Source of the DNA: Chara braunii | Lineage: Eukaryota; Streptophyta; Charophyceae; Charales; Characeae | Assembly: GCA_003427395.1 (NCBI GenBank) | Contig: BFEA01000057.1 | Coordinates: 3,890,005-3,913,505 of the forward strand | Direction: 5' to 3' | DNA: 23,501 nucleotides | In this document: one piece after another, positions 1-9,014 of the stretch | Layout of the letters: each line of letters opens with the position of its first letter | Position numbering within the stretch: position 1 is the stretch's first letter | Program-made: the position numbers and the translations under genes | Notes under the pieces: generated by a model | What the model was told of the DNA's origin: nothing | The model's input: the letters and a program-made list of their open reading frames with translations, nothing else | The model's database searches: none

Positions 1-227
1 AGCTAGGCCTCTGGACTCTACTTGGACTCCTACCTTACAGGTCTACAGTTCGAATCTCCCTACAGCCTACAACCTACGGCGACCTACTTACCNCTGGCTA
101 TCGTGCAGGTCACGGGTTCAACTACAGGGAACTGTGCAAATACTGTACACAGGTAAGCTGAGGTCAAGGGATCGACCCCTGGGATCTGCATCGGCTACTG
201 CCAAAGGTAAAAACTGTTTCACAATCT
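1..227. other. Non-coding left edge, probable 5' LTR tail or leader
   Basis: There is no ORF. Nothing similar is visible in the 3' part of the window, but the presumed 3' LTR continues beyond 23501, so its counterpart may be out of view. It contains an ambiguous base at 93 and a good splice-donor-like sequence near 152. Three loosely tRNA T-arm-like words (around 48, 115 and 170) do not fold as real T-arms. Confidence 0.4.
150..158 (+). promoter_or_regulatory. Candidate 5' splice donor
   Basis: The sequence CAG/GTAAGC, with the cut after 152, fits the plant donor consensus closely. It lies upstream of all ORFs, where a leader donor for subgenomic mRNAs would be expected. Use as a donor is inferred; one consensus match is weak evidence. 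Confidence 0.3.
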
Positions 228-472
228 AGTGTTTTTGTGATGTTGCGCTCATGCATTGACCATTTTTCTAGTCTAGTGTAAATCGCAATTTTCCCTTGTG
301 TGTGTGTGAGTCCAAGAGTGAGTTTCACTCACTTTCTCTCCACTTTCTCCTTCAATCTTCACTATGGTGTAAATCGCTAGTCCAATCTTCGTTCAATCTA
401 GTGCTTTTGTGATGTTGTGTTCATGCATTGACCATTTTCCTAGTCTAGTGAAAATCGCCATGCCCTCCTGTG
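228..472 (+). repeat. Left copy of terminal repeat (about 1.4 units)
   Basis: Two partial units, spaced 182 bp, share words such as TTTTGTGATGTTG, CATGCATTGACC and CTAGTCTAGTG. The same sequence recurs at 23238-23501 with 172-bp spacing. Each unit holds a short hairpin with stem AGTGAGT/ACTCACT (317-333 here). Presence at both ends of the window fits terminal LTR sequence. The left copy carries an expanded TG run near 298-308. Confidence 0.85.
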
Positions 473-761
473 CTCTATTCAAATACCGCATGCTTTCACC
501 CCCCCCCCCCTCCGTGTTCTATTCAAGCGCGGTAATGGAGAAGTCGGTAGGAGGCTGTTTTTCAATTGTTTAGACTACTGTTGATGCCTCATTTTCTGAT
601 GGCTATAGGTCCTTAGCTGCTGATAAGGTTTGGCCAAGCCAGACGTCTTCTACTGTAAGAAAAAGCAAGTGGCCTGTCGCCCGGACACAAGACCGCCGCG
701 AGAACCGCAAATGGGCCAAAATGAGTTGGGGGCACCACTATGACAGACCTGTCAAACCTGG

Positions 762-797
762 GAATATGAGGCCTGAGATTTCTCAGACCTCATATTC
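762..797 (+). other. Near-perfect 17-bp hairpin with 2-nt loop
   Basis: The arms 762-778 and 781-797 are complementary except for one mismatch (C772 against A787), with TT at 779-780. The stem begins GAATATGAGG and returns CCTCATATTC. In a genomic RNA leader it would be a stable stem, such as a dimerisation or packaging element; that role is inferred. Confidence 0.75.
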
Positions 798-846
798 TAG
801 GCATAAACAGATGGCCTGCAGACCCGACAGACCATCAGAGTCCGTT

Positions 847-866
847 TTTTCTGAAAAATCAGAAAA
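847..866 (+). other. Perfect 8-bp hairpin, AAAA loop
   Basis: TTTTCTGA (847-854), loop AAAA, TCAGAAAA (859-866). It lies 50 bp after the stronger hairpin, in the same leader. It is AT-rich, so less stable. Confidence 0.6.
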
Positions 867-1270
867 CAGACCTCCCCGAACTGTTCACCTTAAGGAGGAC
901 GGCGCTCGAAACAGGAAAGTACGGACAAACGGCGTCAGAATCACTTCAAATTTTGCAGAGGCCTTCCCTGAGGTACAGTGAAAGAGCCCACCAAGTTTTG
1001 AGTGATTCTGAGGTCATTTGGGGCAGGAAATACAGACCTGTGTTTTTGGGCCCTCCACACTTAGGCAAAAACGGCGAAAGTGCCGGAAAAACGGCAAATT
1101 TGCAAATTCTGCGTTTTCTGCAAAAACTGTGTGTTTCTGCAAATCTGTGGGTTTCCACAGAACTTGTGTTTTCCGCAAATCTGTGTTTTTTCTGCGTAGC
1201 TATTGTAGGATTAGTGCTAGGATTTGTGCCCGGAGGCCGGAGAGGTGTAGACGGGCGGACCGGGACACTT

Positions 1271-2445
1271 GACCTTCCACCTTCTTCCTCCACCACCTCC
1301 TTCACCCATCCACCATAGCCGATCGCATTCCACCTTCTTCCTGCACCACCTCCTTCACCCATCCACCATAACCAACCACCTTCCACCTTCCTCCTCCACC
1401 ACCTCCTTCACCCATCCACCATAGTCGACCACCTTCCACCTTCTTCCTCCACCTCCTTCACCCGTCCACCATAGCCGACCACCTTCCACCTTCTTCCTCC
1501 ACCACCTCCTTCACCCATCCACCATAGCCAACCACCTTCCACCTTCTTCCTCCACCACCTCTTTCACCCATCCACCATAGCCAACCACCTTCCACCTTCT
1601 TCCTCCACCACCTCCTTCACCCATCCACCATAGCCGACCACCTTCCACCTTCTTCCTNCATAGCCGACCACCTTCCACCTTCTTCCTCCACCACCTCCTT
1701 CACCCATCCACCATAGCCGACCACCTTCCACCTTCTTCCTCCACCACCTCCTTTACCCATCCACCATAGCCAACCACCTTCTTCCTCCACCGCCTCCTTC
1801 ACCCATCCACCATAGCCGACCACCTTCCACCTTCTTCCTCCACCACCTCCTTCACCCATCCACCATAGCCGACCACCTTCCACCTTCTTCGTCCACCACC
1901 TCCTTCACCCATCCACCATAGCCAACCACCTTCTTCCTCCACCATCTCCTTCACCCATCCACCATAGCCGACCACGTTCCACCTTCCTCCTCCACCACTT
2001 CCTTCACCCGTCATAGCCGATCACCTTCCACCTTCTTCCTCCACCACCTCCTTCACCCATCCACCATAGCCGTCCACCTTCCACCTTCTTCCTCCACCAC
2101 CTCCTTCACCCATCCACCATAGCCAACCACCTTTTTCCTCCACCACCTCCTTCACCCATCCACCATAGCCCACCACCTTCCACCTTCCTCCTCCACCACC
2201 TCCTTCACCCGTCCACCATAGCCGACCACCTTCCACCTTCTTCCTCCACCACCTCTTTCACCCATCCACCATAGCCGATCCCTTCCATCTTCTTCCTCCA
2301 CCATCTCCTTCACCCATCCGCCATAGCCAACCACCTTCCACCTTCTTCCTCCACCACCTCCTTCACCCATCCACCATAACCGACCACCTTCCACCTTCTT
2401 CCTCCACCACCTCCTTCACCCATCCACCATAGCCAACTACCTTCC
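1271..2445. repeat. 53-bp minisatellite, about 23 units
   Basis: About 23 units carry the anchor CCACCATAGCC (with variants) at 53-bp steps. Each unit also holds TTCCACCTTCTTCCTCC and CACCACCTCCTTCACCC. Several units are 46 bp because one TTCCACC is missing (anchors 1765 to 1811, 1917 to 1963 and 2118 to 2164), recurring every three or four units like a higher-order repeat. The + strand is almost free of G. Since 53 is not a multiple of 3 and the unit lacks - strand stops, long - strand frames rich in G, W and E arise; I do not consider them genes. The ambiguous base at 1658 sits in a shortened unit, where assembly may be wrong. Confidence 0.97.
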
Positions 2446-2570
2446 ACGTTCTCCCTCCCCCATCGTCCTCCTTCACTCGAAGGTCGTAAGCAAGGAGGGC
2501 ACCAAAGAGCGCAAGGGACATTAGGTAGGACAGTAGGACACGCTAGGGGGTGAGGTTGATTAGTGATTAG

Positions 2571-2697
2571 GTATCTCTTTCTCCTCCTTTCTCTTTTTTT
2601 TCTCTCCGTCTCTCTCTCCCTCTCTCCCTCTCCCTCTCCCTCTCTCTCGTCCTCTCCGTCTCTCTCTCCCTTCCCGTTCTCTCTCGTTAAGAAGCTC
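2571..2697. repeat. TCTCCC-rich pyrimidine microsatellite
   Basis: A nearly pure C/T tract of TCTC, CTCCC and CCGTCTCTCTC words, with T8 near its start. It is low complexity. It extends the pyrimidine-rich character of the minisatellite just upstream, whereas the coding part of the element is purine-rich on the same strand. Confidence 0.9.
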
Positions 2698-5121
2698 CAC
2701 CTCATCCTCCCCCTCCTCTTCCTTCTTGGCACGTGACTAACTCCCTCACTTGTTACATTGCCAGGGAACGAACGGTAAAAGAAGCAGTCCTCACTTGGTG
2801 GAGAAAGAGGGCAAGGGAAGGGTTGCCGGTCCCTTGCGCCACCAAGAAGGAGAAAAGGGAAATCTTGGAGGAATTGGGAAGGCGAGAAAAGCGAAAGGAA
2901 GGGAGCTTGGCACCAGGTCAGTTGACTCAACCATTCCCCCGACTGCATGACTAAGGAGAATGCATGGCTTCATTGTGAGGGGAAGGGAAAGTTGAAGGAA
3001 CCTTGGGGGGGAAAGGAACTTAGGCTTGCGGGAAAGGCAATGTGTTAACCCCAATGGGGGATTATATCGGTCTTTGCTTGTGTGGGACTGTGCAGGTGAG
3101 TAGCTTAAATGGCTTGAGCGGGATTGGGTCCGGATTTGCAAGCAAAAGGGAAGCATGAGGATCGGACGGGGAAGGCCACGGACTTAGTGTAAAACTCGAT
3201 GCGGGTGGGCCTTGGTGTAGAGCGCATGGGGAAGAGGGCAAGGAAAAGAGGGTTTGTCTCGGCATGATGAATGTGTGTCTCAACTCTTTGCATGCAATGT
3301 GAAAGCCTGGAAAGACTAAGGGCTAGCGACGGATATGTGAATATTATGCGTGTGTCAAGCAAAAAAATAGGGATGGACGGCGTCGCCGCTCCCGATGATG
3401 CCGTAGGGATTGTTGTGCTTAGTGAAAACATGTGTGGCCCAAGGATGACGCTTGGCCTGCGCACAAAATAAGAAAATTCCCAATGAACCCCCTGGACTGC
3501 TTGTGTATTGGAAGGAGCAATTGCCTGGCCATATCTAAGTGAATCGAGAAAACACCGCAAGTGACCTTAAAGCTACCATCTAGTACGAGAGCAGAGCTAC
3601 ATCCCTAATGTAATGCCCTCTTGCAAATGACCCATCCCCATCCATCTCATAGCACTAGGTGGGGGTGCCCCTGTGACGAACGACCCGCGCATTGAGCGTG
3701 AGCATGGGTAGGTCGAGCCTAATGGGACCCGCAAAGGGGCCGACTCAGGCTCGAAAGTCTAACAGGGTACTACCCTATAAAAAATGGTGGAGGTGACGGG
3801 CATGGGTTAAATTGACCCATACGATCCCCAGGGGGGCCGCCCGACACATGTGTGCGAACATAACTCAAGATAAGGAACGAGGACTTCTGTATGCTGAGAG
3901 AATCAGATTTGAGGGCGGCTGGGCGCATGGCAAGGCCAGGCCTGGAGGAATAACATGCGTGTTGCACACTTGGTTAGCCACCTCCTTGGGAGGTGACTCT
4001 AGTCCTACTTCTTTCGGGCTGATGTTTGTCAGTCCGGGGAAGCCTTAGGCAAGCCGCAGGTCGACCCTTCCTCTTCGTGTGAAAGAAGGGTTCCGGTTAC
4101 CTGGTAGGCGGTTGGTGCTTGGCCTAGGCCGGATTCCAATGACAATCCCGCGGCGGAGTGATCCGACCGATACGGGTGCCTTCTTCTCTCTTCTTCGTAG
4201 CCCAACGGGCTCCTTGCACTTTCACTTGAAATGCTTGAAGGAACCTCATATGAACAAAACGGTAATCGAGAAAAGAACAATCCCGCCCTATGAACGGACA
4301 CACAAGTAAAGATGAGGGGAATGAAGGGAGGTGCTAGACTCCAAGAAAACTAACTCACCCTTGAAGATGCTCACGAAAAGGAACTGGGCACGATGTATGG
4401 AAACTAGGGGTGAGTGACACACACGATCCCGAGAGAAAAAGGTGAGGCATGGGTAGGAAGCGTTGGGAGCACCATGGGAAGCGGTGAGTGACATACTGTG
4501 TGTGTCCCACTTGGGACTTGTGGTTTGCATGAATGAGGAATTGAACGTCCTGCCATTTCGGAAGGAAAGGGTGGGTCTGCACCGACTGGTGCGGGTTGCG
4601 AAACGTCGTTTTCTTCGGGTAGGCCGCCGGGCTTTCATGTGCAAGGTCACGCCACCGAACCGTTGGGCGGGTGTTGGCACGCCGGTTGATCAGTAGCATT
4701 CTCACCGGGTGGGTCCGAGCTTGGCTTGACGCCTTGCCCGGGCGGGATGCGAAACGTGTGCTCAGGTGGGGCCTGACCTGTTGACAGACGGGGGGAAGAC
4801 CGCCGCATGTGGGGTCCGGAGGGAGCTCCGGAGGCGATTAGTAGCCTCTCGCGATACAACATGGTAAAGGCTGACTCTTATCGGACCGATGGATGTGAAT
4901 GCCCGGACGGCTGATTTTTGTCCCCACCGAGTACGCGGGGTAATTCCCGGTGTCAACGGGGGTGTGCAAGAGCGGCAAGACGGGATGGGGTATTCTAGGC
5001 AAGAAGGCGAGGGTGTCCCCCCACTAGAGTCTGGGTACCACGCTCGCGACGGTTGAGCTGTGCTTGAGGTACGGGATAAAACTTTGACGATAGTAACAGT
5101 GGAGAGACCACTTTTGGGAAA

Positions 5122-5146
5122 AGGCCGGTGAGGAGATGACCGGCCT
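5122..5146 (+). other. 8-bp GC hairpin before gene A
   Basis: AGGCCGGT (5122-5129) pairs perfectly with ACCGGCCT (5139-5146) across a 9-nt loop. A T-rich stretch follows at 5163-5180. The role is unknown. Confidence 0.5.
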
Positions 5147-5490
5147 GTGTGCAAGGATTGCCTGATATTTTTTTCTTTTGTGCCTCCCTCTGTAAAGTTT
5201 CTTGGGATTGTTGGGAAGGAACCGAGCCTTCTAAGTCTATTCTCGCCCCCTATCTAAGTCCGCACGAGTGAGAGAAGATGGAAAAGAGCAAGGATAGGAG
5301 TCGAAAGGAAAGGAACCAAGAGAAGGGATGACGGTGGATGGTGACCAACTTTGGGTGCGGCAGGGCGACAGTACTTGGGAAATGGGCAAAGGGAAAATGT
5401 AGGGAGACCTTGATGAGGGGTCTAAAACAATTCTCATCGAGGACTACGGCTGACCTAATCGAGGGCCGATTGGTGCTCTCTTTAAAAAAG

Positions 5491-5493
5491 CAG
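5491..5493 (+). promoter_or_regulatory. Candidate splice acceptor before gene A
   Basis: A CAG preceded by a short CTCTCTTT stretch lies 25 nt before the gene A start. B, D, gag and E have a similar (G)CAG or CACAG 10-36 nt before their first usable ATG. The pyrimidine tract is short, so this is a candidate only. Confidence 0.25.
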
Positions 5494-5518
5494 GACTCGG
5501 CAACTGGGGAAGGACGAG

Positions 5519-6322
5519 ATGGCACGGTGGTTGTCCTCGCCGACCTACTCCGGCGGACCAGAAATGTCGGTGGACGTAAGGAGTGGGGTGTCGGTCGTGA
5601 TGCCGGAAGAAGGGACTTGGACGGACCTGGAGCCGGCATACCAAATCGTGATGCTGGTTGAAAGTGATGCCTTCCTATGGATCGAAACAATGTGGACCAA
5701 GGTTAGTTTGACGAGGTTAGCGCCAAGCCTGCTGGACTTAGAGTTTGGGGGGACGGTGGAGGCCCGAGGATGGGTCTACTTGTCTAAGGAAAAAGAAAAC
5801 GCCATGATTATAGAGTTTGTCTTAGGATTACTCCCGTACAAGTTGTTCAAGGAGGTTGAGCGGGAAGTGGTGTGGGCCGCGTGCCAGCGGGTGGAAATGG
5901 TGATGGAGGCGATTGATGTACGGGTGGAACTTGGGGATAGAGGGAACGTACGAAAGCCGTTTAGGACCTTGAGGTGTGTCATGCTGCCTTTCATGGTGGA
6001 CGCCGTCTTCGGAACCCGGAGCAGGCTGGTGCGGATATGTAGATCCATGGCAAGCCTGGGGCTATACCAAGGGGTCCGGCAGGACTTCCTTCGTCTATCT
6101 GTCGAGAAGGGGTCGTTCGAAGGGAATTGGGCGAGGGAACTAGCCACGATGCTAAACCATCTTAGTATGGACGGCCTGTTTGTCCCGAGCAACGTGCATT
6201 GGAGGATAGTATATAGGAATGTCGCGATAGGGGAGACGTTTCTGGAAGGGGTACAGGACTTGTGGTATGAGGAGGACGAAGACGACTCGGATGAGGAAGA
6301 GAGGGTAGAGATTGAGGATTGA
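5519..6322 (+). CDS. Gene A: accessory protein, four-member tandem family (267 aa)
   Basis: I do not recognise this protein. It resembles its three neighbours B, C and D. Block 1 (residues 23-60) has GVSVVMP and FLWIETMW. Block 2 (84-127) has GWVYLS, then LPYKLF. Block 3 (147-170) has KPFRTLR, PFMVD and VFG. Block 4 (188-210) has DFLRLS, then GSF and WAREL. Block 5 (236-250) has AIGETFLEGVQDLW. The tail (251-267) is strongly acidic, mostly D and E. I see no signal peptide or membrane segment. The start is chosen because all four genes begin M-[ASV]-R, here MARW, with G at +4. The frame is intact although gag-pol is not. It ends 67 bp before gene B. The function is unknown. Confidence 0.75.
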   Translation: MARWLSSPTYSGGPEMSVDVRSGVSVVMPEEGTWTDLEPAYQIVMLVESDAFLWIETMWTKVSLTRLAPSLLDLEFGGTVEARGWVYLSKEKENAMIIEFVLGLLPYKLFKEVEREVVWAACQRVEMVMEAIDVRVELGDRGNVRKPFRTLRCVMLPFMVDAVFGTRSRLVRICRSMASLGLYQGVRQDFLRLSVEKGSFEGNWARELATMLNHLSMDGLFVPSNVHWRIVYRNVAIGETFLEGVQDLWYEEDEDDSDEEERVEIED

Positions 6323-6389
6323 GATTTCTAAAAGAAAGGGTTCGGGGTTGTATGGCATGGGTGGATTGGGGCTGTGCAGGGGATCAAGG

Positions 6390-7145
6390 ATGGCAAGGGG
6401 ACTACAACTAAGGGACTGCACGTTTAAAGGATGGGAGCTGAGACGAATCGAAGGGGGGGTAGAGATGTCCATACCAGCAGATAATGAATGGAGAGGGACC
6501 ACATGTGACTGGGTTGGACTTGAGATTGTGTCGGAATTATCATACCTGTGGGTAGAGCGCGTCTGGAACCCTCTAAGAGAAGAGGAAGGATGGGAAGAGA
6601 TTGCGGAAGGAAGGGTGGAATCGGTCGGGACGGTCATCCTCTCTGAGCAAGGGTGGCACTTATTTTGCACAACGCTCGCGGCAGGACAAAGTCCGATGTG
6701 GCTTCTGGGGGATGCCGAGGCGAGGACTCGGAAGGCAGGCGAGAGGTTTGCCAACAAAAGCTGGGACGTGGTCCGTAGTAAGGTCGTAATGGGGGGATGG
6801 AAGGAGTTTAGGCCTCCCTGCCTGCGAACCAAGATTTGGGTACCCGAGTTCACGGCGGACTGGTTTGGGGGCTTTGACCACGTCGCGGAGGTGGCCAGCA
6901 CTATGAGGCGGGTACACGTAAATTGCGCATGGCTGACGGAAGAATTTTATAAAACATCGTTGAAATCTGGGCCCTTCCACAGCGACAGAGCCCGGGAGGT
7001 CCTCATCATTTTGGATATGGACAGGAGCGACCGGCCAGAGGTAGCTCCAGAGATCAGGGAAGCCATAATCCGCAGAGAGGTAGCAGCAACACCTTGCTAT
7101 GTGGATGATGTGTTCAAACTATTCGAGGTAACGTGGTACGACTAG
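6390..7145 (+). CDS. Gene B: accessory protein, four-member tandem family (251 aa)
   Basis: Unrecognised family, paralogous to A, C and D. From the start MARG, block 1 (residues 22-59) has GGVEMSIP, DWVGLE and YLWVERVW. Block 2 (80-118) has GTVILSEQGW, LAAGQSP and a charged helix-like stretch. Block 3 (135-161) has GGWKEFRPPCLR, VPEF and WFGGFD. Block 4 (185-204) has EFYKTSLKSGPF, then AREVL. Block 5 (224-246) has AIIRREV, then YVDDVFKLFE. The frame is open upstream to an ATG at 6312 inside gene A. I prefer 6390 because it matches the M-[ASV]-R start of its paralogs and has A at -3 and G at +4. A CAG acceptor candidate ends 10 nt before it. It lacks the acidic tail of gene A. The frame is intact; function unknown. 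Confidence 0.75.
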   Translation: MARGLQLRDCTFKGWELRRIEGGVEMSIPADNEWRGTTCDWVGLEIVSELSYLWVERVWNPLREEEGWEEIAEGRVESVGTVILSEQGWHLFCTTLAAGQSPMWLLGDAEARTRKAGERFANKSWDVVRSKVVMGGWKEFRPPCLRTKIWVPEFTADWFGGFDHVAEVASTMRRVHVNCAWLTEEFYKTSLKSGPFHSDRAREVLIILDMDRSDRPEVAPEIREAIIRREVAATPCYVDDVFKLFEVTWYD

Positions 7146-7366
7146 GAGCAGGAATAAAGCCCGAACTAGCAGGGTAAGCTAGGGGGTAAAGGGAGAAAAG
7201 AAGGGGAAAAGGAAAAAAATTAGGGGGTGACGTAGACAGGGGAACATGTATTTTAAGCAAACCCTCGAGGGGTAGAAGTACTAAGTCTGGGATTCAGGTG
7301 TCCGGCCATTGTAGGGATCGTTGCGGCGCCACGGGATAAAGATCGAAGGCGGGTAGAGGACGCACA
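7146..7366. other. Spacer between genes B and C
   Basis: No gene is present. A purine-rich run (about 7188-7230) resembles the run after gene C (8122-8170), suggesting the gene and its flank were duplicated together. Two AG acceptor candidates (ending 7297 and 7314) precede gene C. Confidence 0.4.
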
Positions 7367-8123
7367 ATGGTACGAAGGAGGACGTTCCTTGAGGATCGCC
7401 CGCTGGGAATTGAGCCGCCAAGGGAAGCGACTGGCGGCGTAGAAATCAGCCTACCTACCGTAAGTGAGGCCCGACACCCAGTGGTGGATTGGGTTGGGCT
7501 AGAGCTTATGGAAAACACGGTTTTCCTGGTAACCAAGGTTGAGTGGCGGGCGGATGAGAATGGCGAGTGGAATCATCCCCCGCAGGGACATGTCCGCGCG
7601 GAAGGGTGGTTGTACTTATCAGAGGATGGATGGCGCTCGTTCAGAGTCCTACTAGCGTCAGGAGAAGATCCGCTAAGCATGTTTGAAGGAGCATGGCGGA
7701 TAGTGTGGCAGGCGGGGCTCGAGTTCCCAGATCCGGAGTTCGACGACGTGACAGCGAGCCTTAGGGTGTCCATGACCGGGAGTTTCAATTTGCCTAGTGA
7801 GAACGTTCGAATGAGGCTGCCACCCTTCTTACTAGAAAGACTAGGCGGGCTGGATCTTGTCAGGCGGGCAGTGGCCGACCTCGCCAACCTGACGTTTGAG
7901 GAGGCGGTGGTCCACCGGGAATACTACCGAGTTTTCCTGAAAATGGGGCCGTTCGACGGTGTTGCGAATACTGCGCGCCGGGTTCACCACAAGGCCTGAA
8001 GTTTCAGTTGTTAACGATGAGGTTTGATGGGGCATCGTCCGACGAGAAATAAACCAGGGGTTGATTTACGTAGACGATCTGAACCGGCTGTACGAGCCAT
8101 CAGAAGAGGAGACGGGTCAGTAA
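7367..8123 (+). pseudogene. Gene C: broken member of the tandem family
   Basis: It opens MVRR and carries block 1 (residues 23-60: GGVEISLP, DWVGLEL, FLVTKVEW), block 2 (80-119: GWLYLSEDGW, LASGEDP, RIVWQAGLEF), block 3 (147-165: VRMRLPPFL, GGLDLV) and the start of block 4 (184-204: REYYRVFLKMGPF, TARRV). The first frame stops at 7999. Block 5 is present in another frame further on, at 8034-8110 (IVRRE, then IYVDDLNRLYEPSEEE), clearly like gene B. C has therefore suffered a frameshift and a small loss near 7960-7999, plus an in-frame TGA at 8025. The second frame ends at 8123. The first 210 codons could still make a truncated protein. The family relation is seen directly; the function is unknown. 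Confidence 0.75.
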
Positions 8124-8249
8124 AAAGAGAAAGGAAAGAAGGTAGGAGTAAGGAAGAAAAGGAGGGCGGATTAAGGACTGGGGAGTTGCCTAAGTGGTGG
8201 TCGAAGGAATGGATGAAATAAGCAGAGTTCGCTGGCTGTTTAAACCCGG

Positions 8250-9014
8250 ATGTCGCGACGACCCACGCACTCTCGACCGCCCATGGAAAACAGGAACGGA
8301 TGGGAAGTGTCACTTCCAGCAAGCTACTTGGTTCGAGGGATCAACACGGAATGGAGAGTTGTGACCTTGGGAAGGGACCAGACCTTCATGATGGTAGAAT
8401 GTTTATGGAGGGGTATGAGGTTCAATAGGGGACCAGAGGACGATCTATATGCTGAATTGAGGGTGGCAGGGACCGTATACCTACCAGAGATTGGGTGGCA
8501 CATGCTAGGAACTAAGATGGCACTAGGACATGGGTTGCTGCCAATATTCCAAAGGGCTGCCAGGATAGTGAACCGGATAGGCCAGGAGATTCGAGAGAGA
8601 AGAAATGTGGGACTAAGAACTCGGGTGGAGGTAGGAGGATGGCGAGAGTTTAGGGGCCCGATGACAGGATTGCGGTGCCGAGTACCCCGTTTCATGGTAG
8701 ACCTGGTATTCGGGAGCCTCTCGAGGGCAAAAGACTTGGTGGACCCAACCTTAGTCTGGATCCACCACTTCCAGCCACAGACCACGGGAATGTTTTACGA
8801 TATGTCAGTTAGGCACAGGCCGTTCTGGGGAAATCAGGCCCGTGAACTACTTGAACTCGTCGAAATCCTGATATTCGGGTTACCACGCTTGGCGTTTGAG
8901 GAGTACGAACCAATAATTATCGGAGAGATAGAAATGGGAGAAAACTACCTTGCGGGGGTGGCTAACCTATTTGAAGAGTCTGACGAACAGGACAGGCATG
9001 AGGGACCGACGTGA
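8250..9014 (+). CDS. Gene D: accessory protein, four-member tandem family (254 aa)
   Basis: This is the most regular member of the family. Block 1 (residues 17-53) has GWEVSLP, EWRVVTL and FMMVECLW. Block 2 (74-115) has GTVYLPEIGW, ALGHGLLPIF and RAARIVNRIGQEI. Block 3 (127-164) has VEVGGWREFRGP, LRCRVPRFMVDLVFG and KDLV. Block 4 (181-210) has MFYDMSVRHRPF, NQARELLELVEILIFG. Block 5 (226-245) has EIEMGENYLAGVANLFEESDE. It starts MSRR, matching the family, with C at -3, so context is weaker than for the others. A CAG acceptor candidate ends 24 nt upstream. The frame is intact. There are no metal-binding Cys/His clusters, signal peptide or transmembrane segment. Function is unknown; a nucleic-acid or host-factor binding role would be a guess. 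Confidence 0.75.
   Translation: MSRRPTHSRPPMENRNGWEVSLPASYLVRGINTEWRVVTLGRDQTFMMVECLWRGMRFNRGPEDDLYAELRVAGTVYLPEIGWHMLGTKMALGHGLLPIFQRAARIVNRIGQEIRERRNVGLRTRVEVGGWREFRGPMTGLRCRVPRFMVDLVFGSLSRAKDLVDPTLVWIHHFQPQTTGMFYDMSVRHRPFWGNQARELLELVEILIFGLPRLAFEEYEPIIIGEIEMGENYLAGVANLFEESDEQDRHEGPT

Larger units (their letters stand above)
473..1270. other. Non-coding leader, part 1
   Basis: No supported gene is present; open frames here are short and unlike any family. Contents are a C12 run (499-510), two strong hairpins (762-797 and 847-866, listed separately), and between about 1120 and 1200 several short CTGCAAA/CCGCAAATCTGTG direct repeats. A primer-binding site would be expected near the start of this stretch, but I could not recognise one. 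Confidence 0.5.
2698..5518. other. Non-coding leader, part 2
   Basis: This stretch of 2.8 kb holds no protein I can support. Open frames are under about 150 codons, overlap each other on both strands and show no family features. Minor contents are a TATA-like TATAAAAAA near 3776, short GC-rich hairpins (CCGGAG/CTCCGG around 4806-4821) and the hairpin at 5122-5146. A purine-rich run at 5275-5335 precedes gene A. Confidence 0.5.

Noticed and set aside
1-190. Three tRNA T-arm-like words (GTTCGAATC, GGTTCAACT, GATCGACCC)
   Set aside because: Flanking bases do not pair into T-stems and no full cloverleaf or clear A box is seen; a tRNA or SINE call is not supported.
946-2948. Long - strand frames rich in Gly, Trp and Glu over the minisatellite
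   Set aside because: They follow from translating a stop-free 53-bp unit; all frames are open, and composition and period explain them without selection.
3776-3785. TATA-like sequence TATAAAAAA as an internal promoter
   Set aside because: A single AT-rich word in 3 kb of leader; no other promoter feature or defined start nearby.
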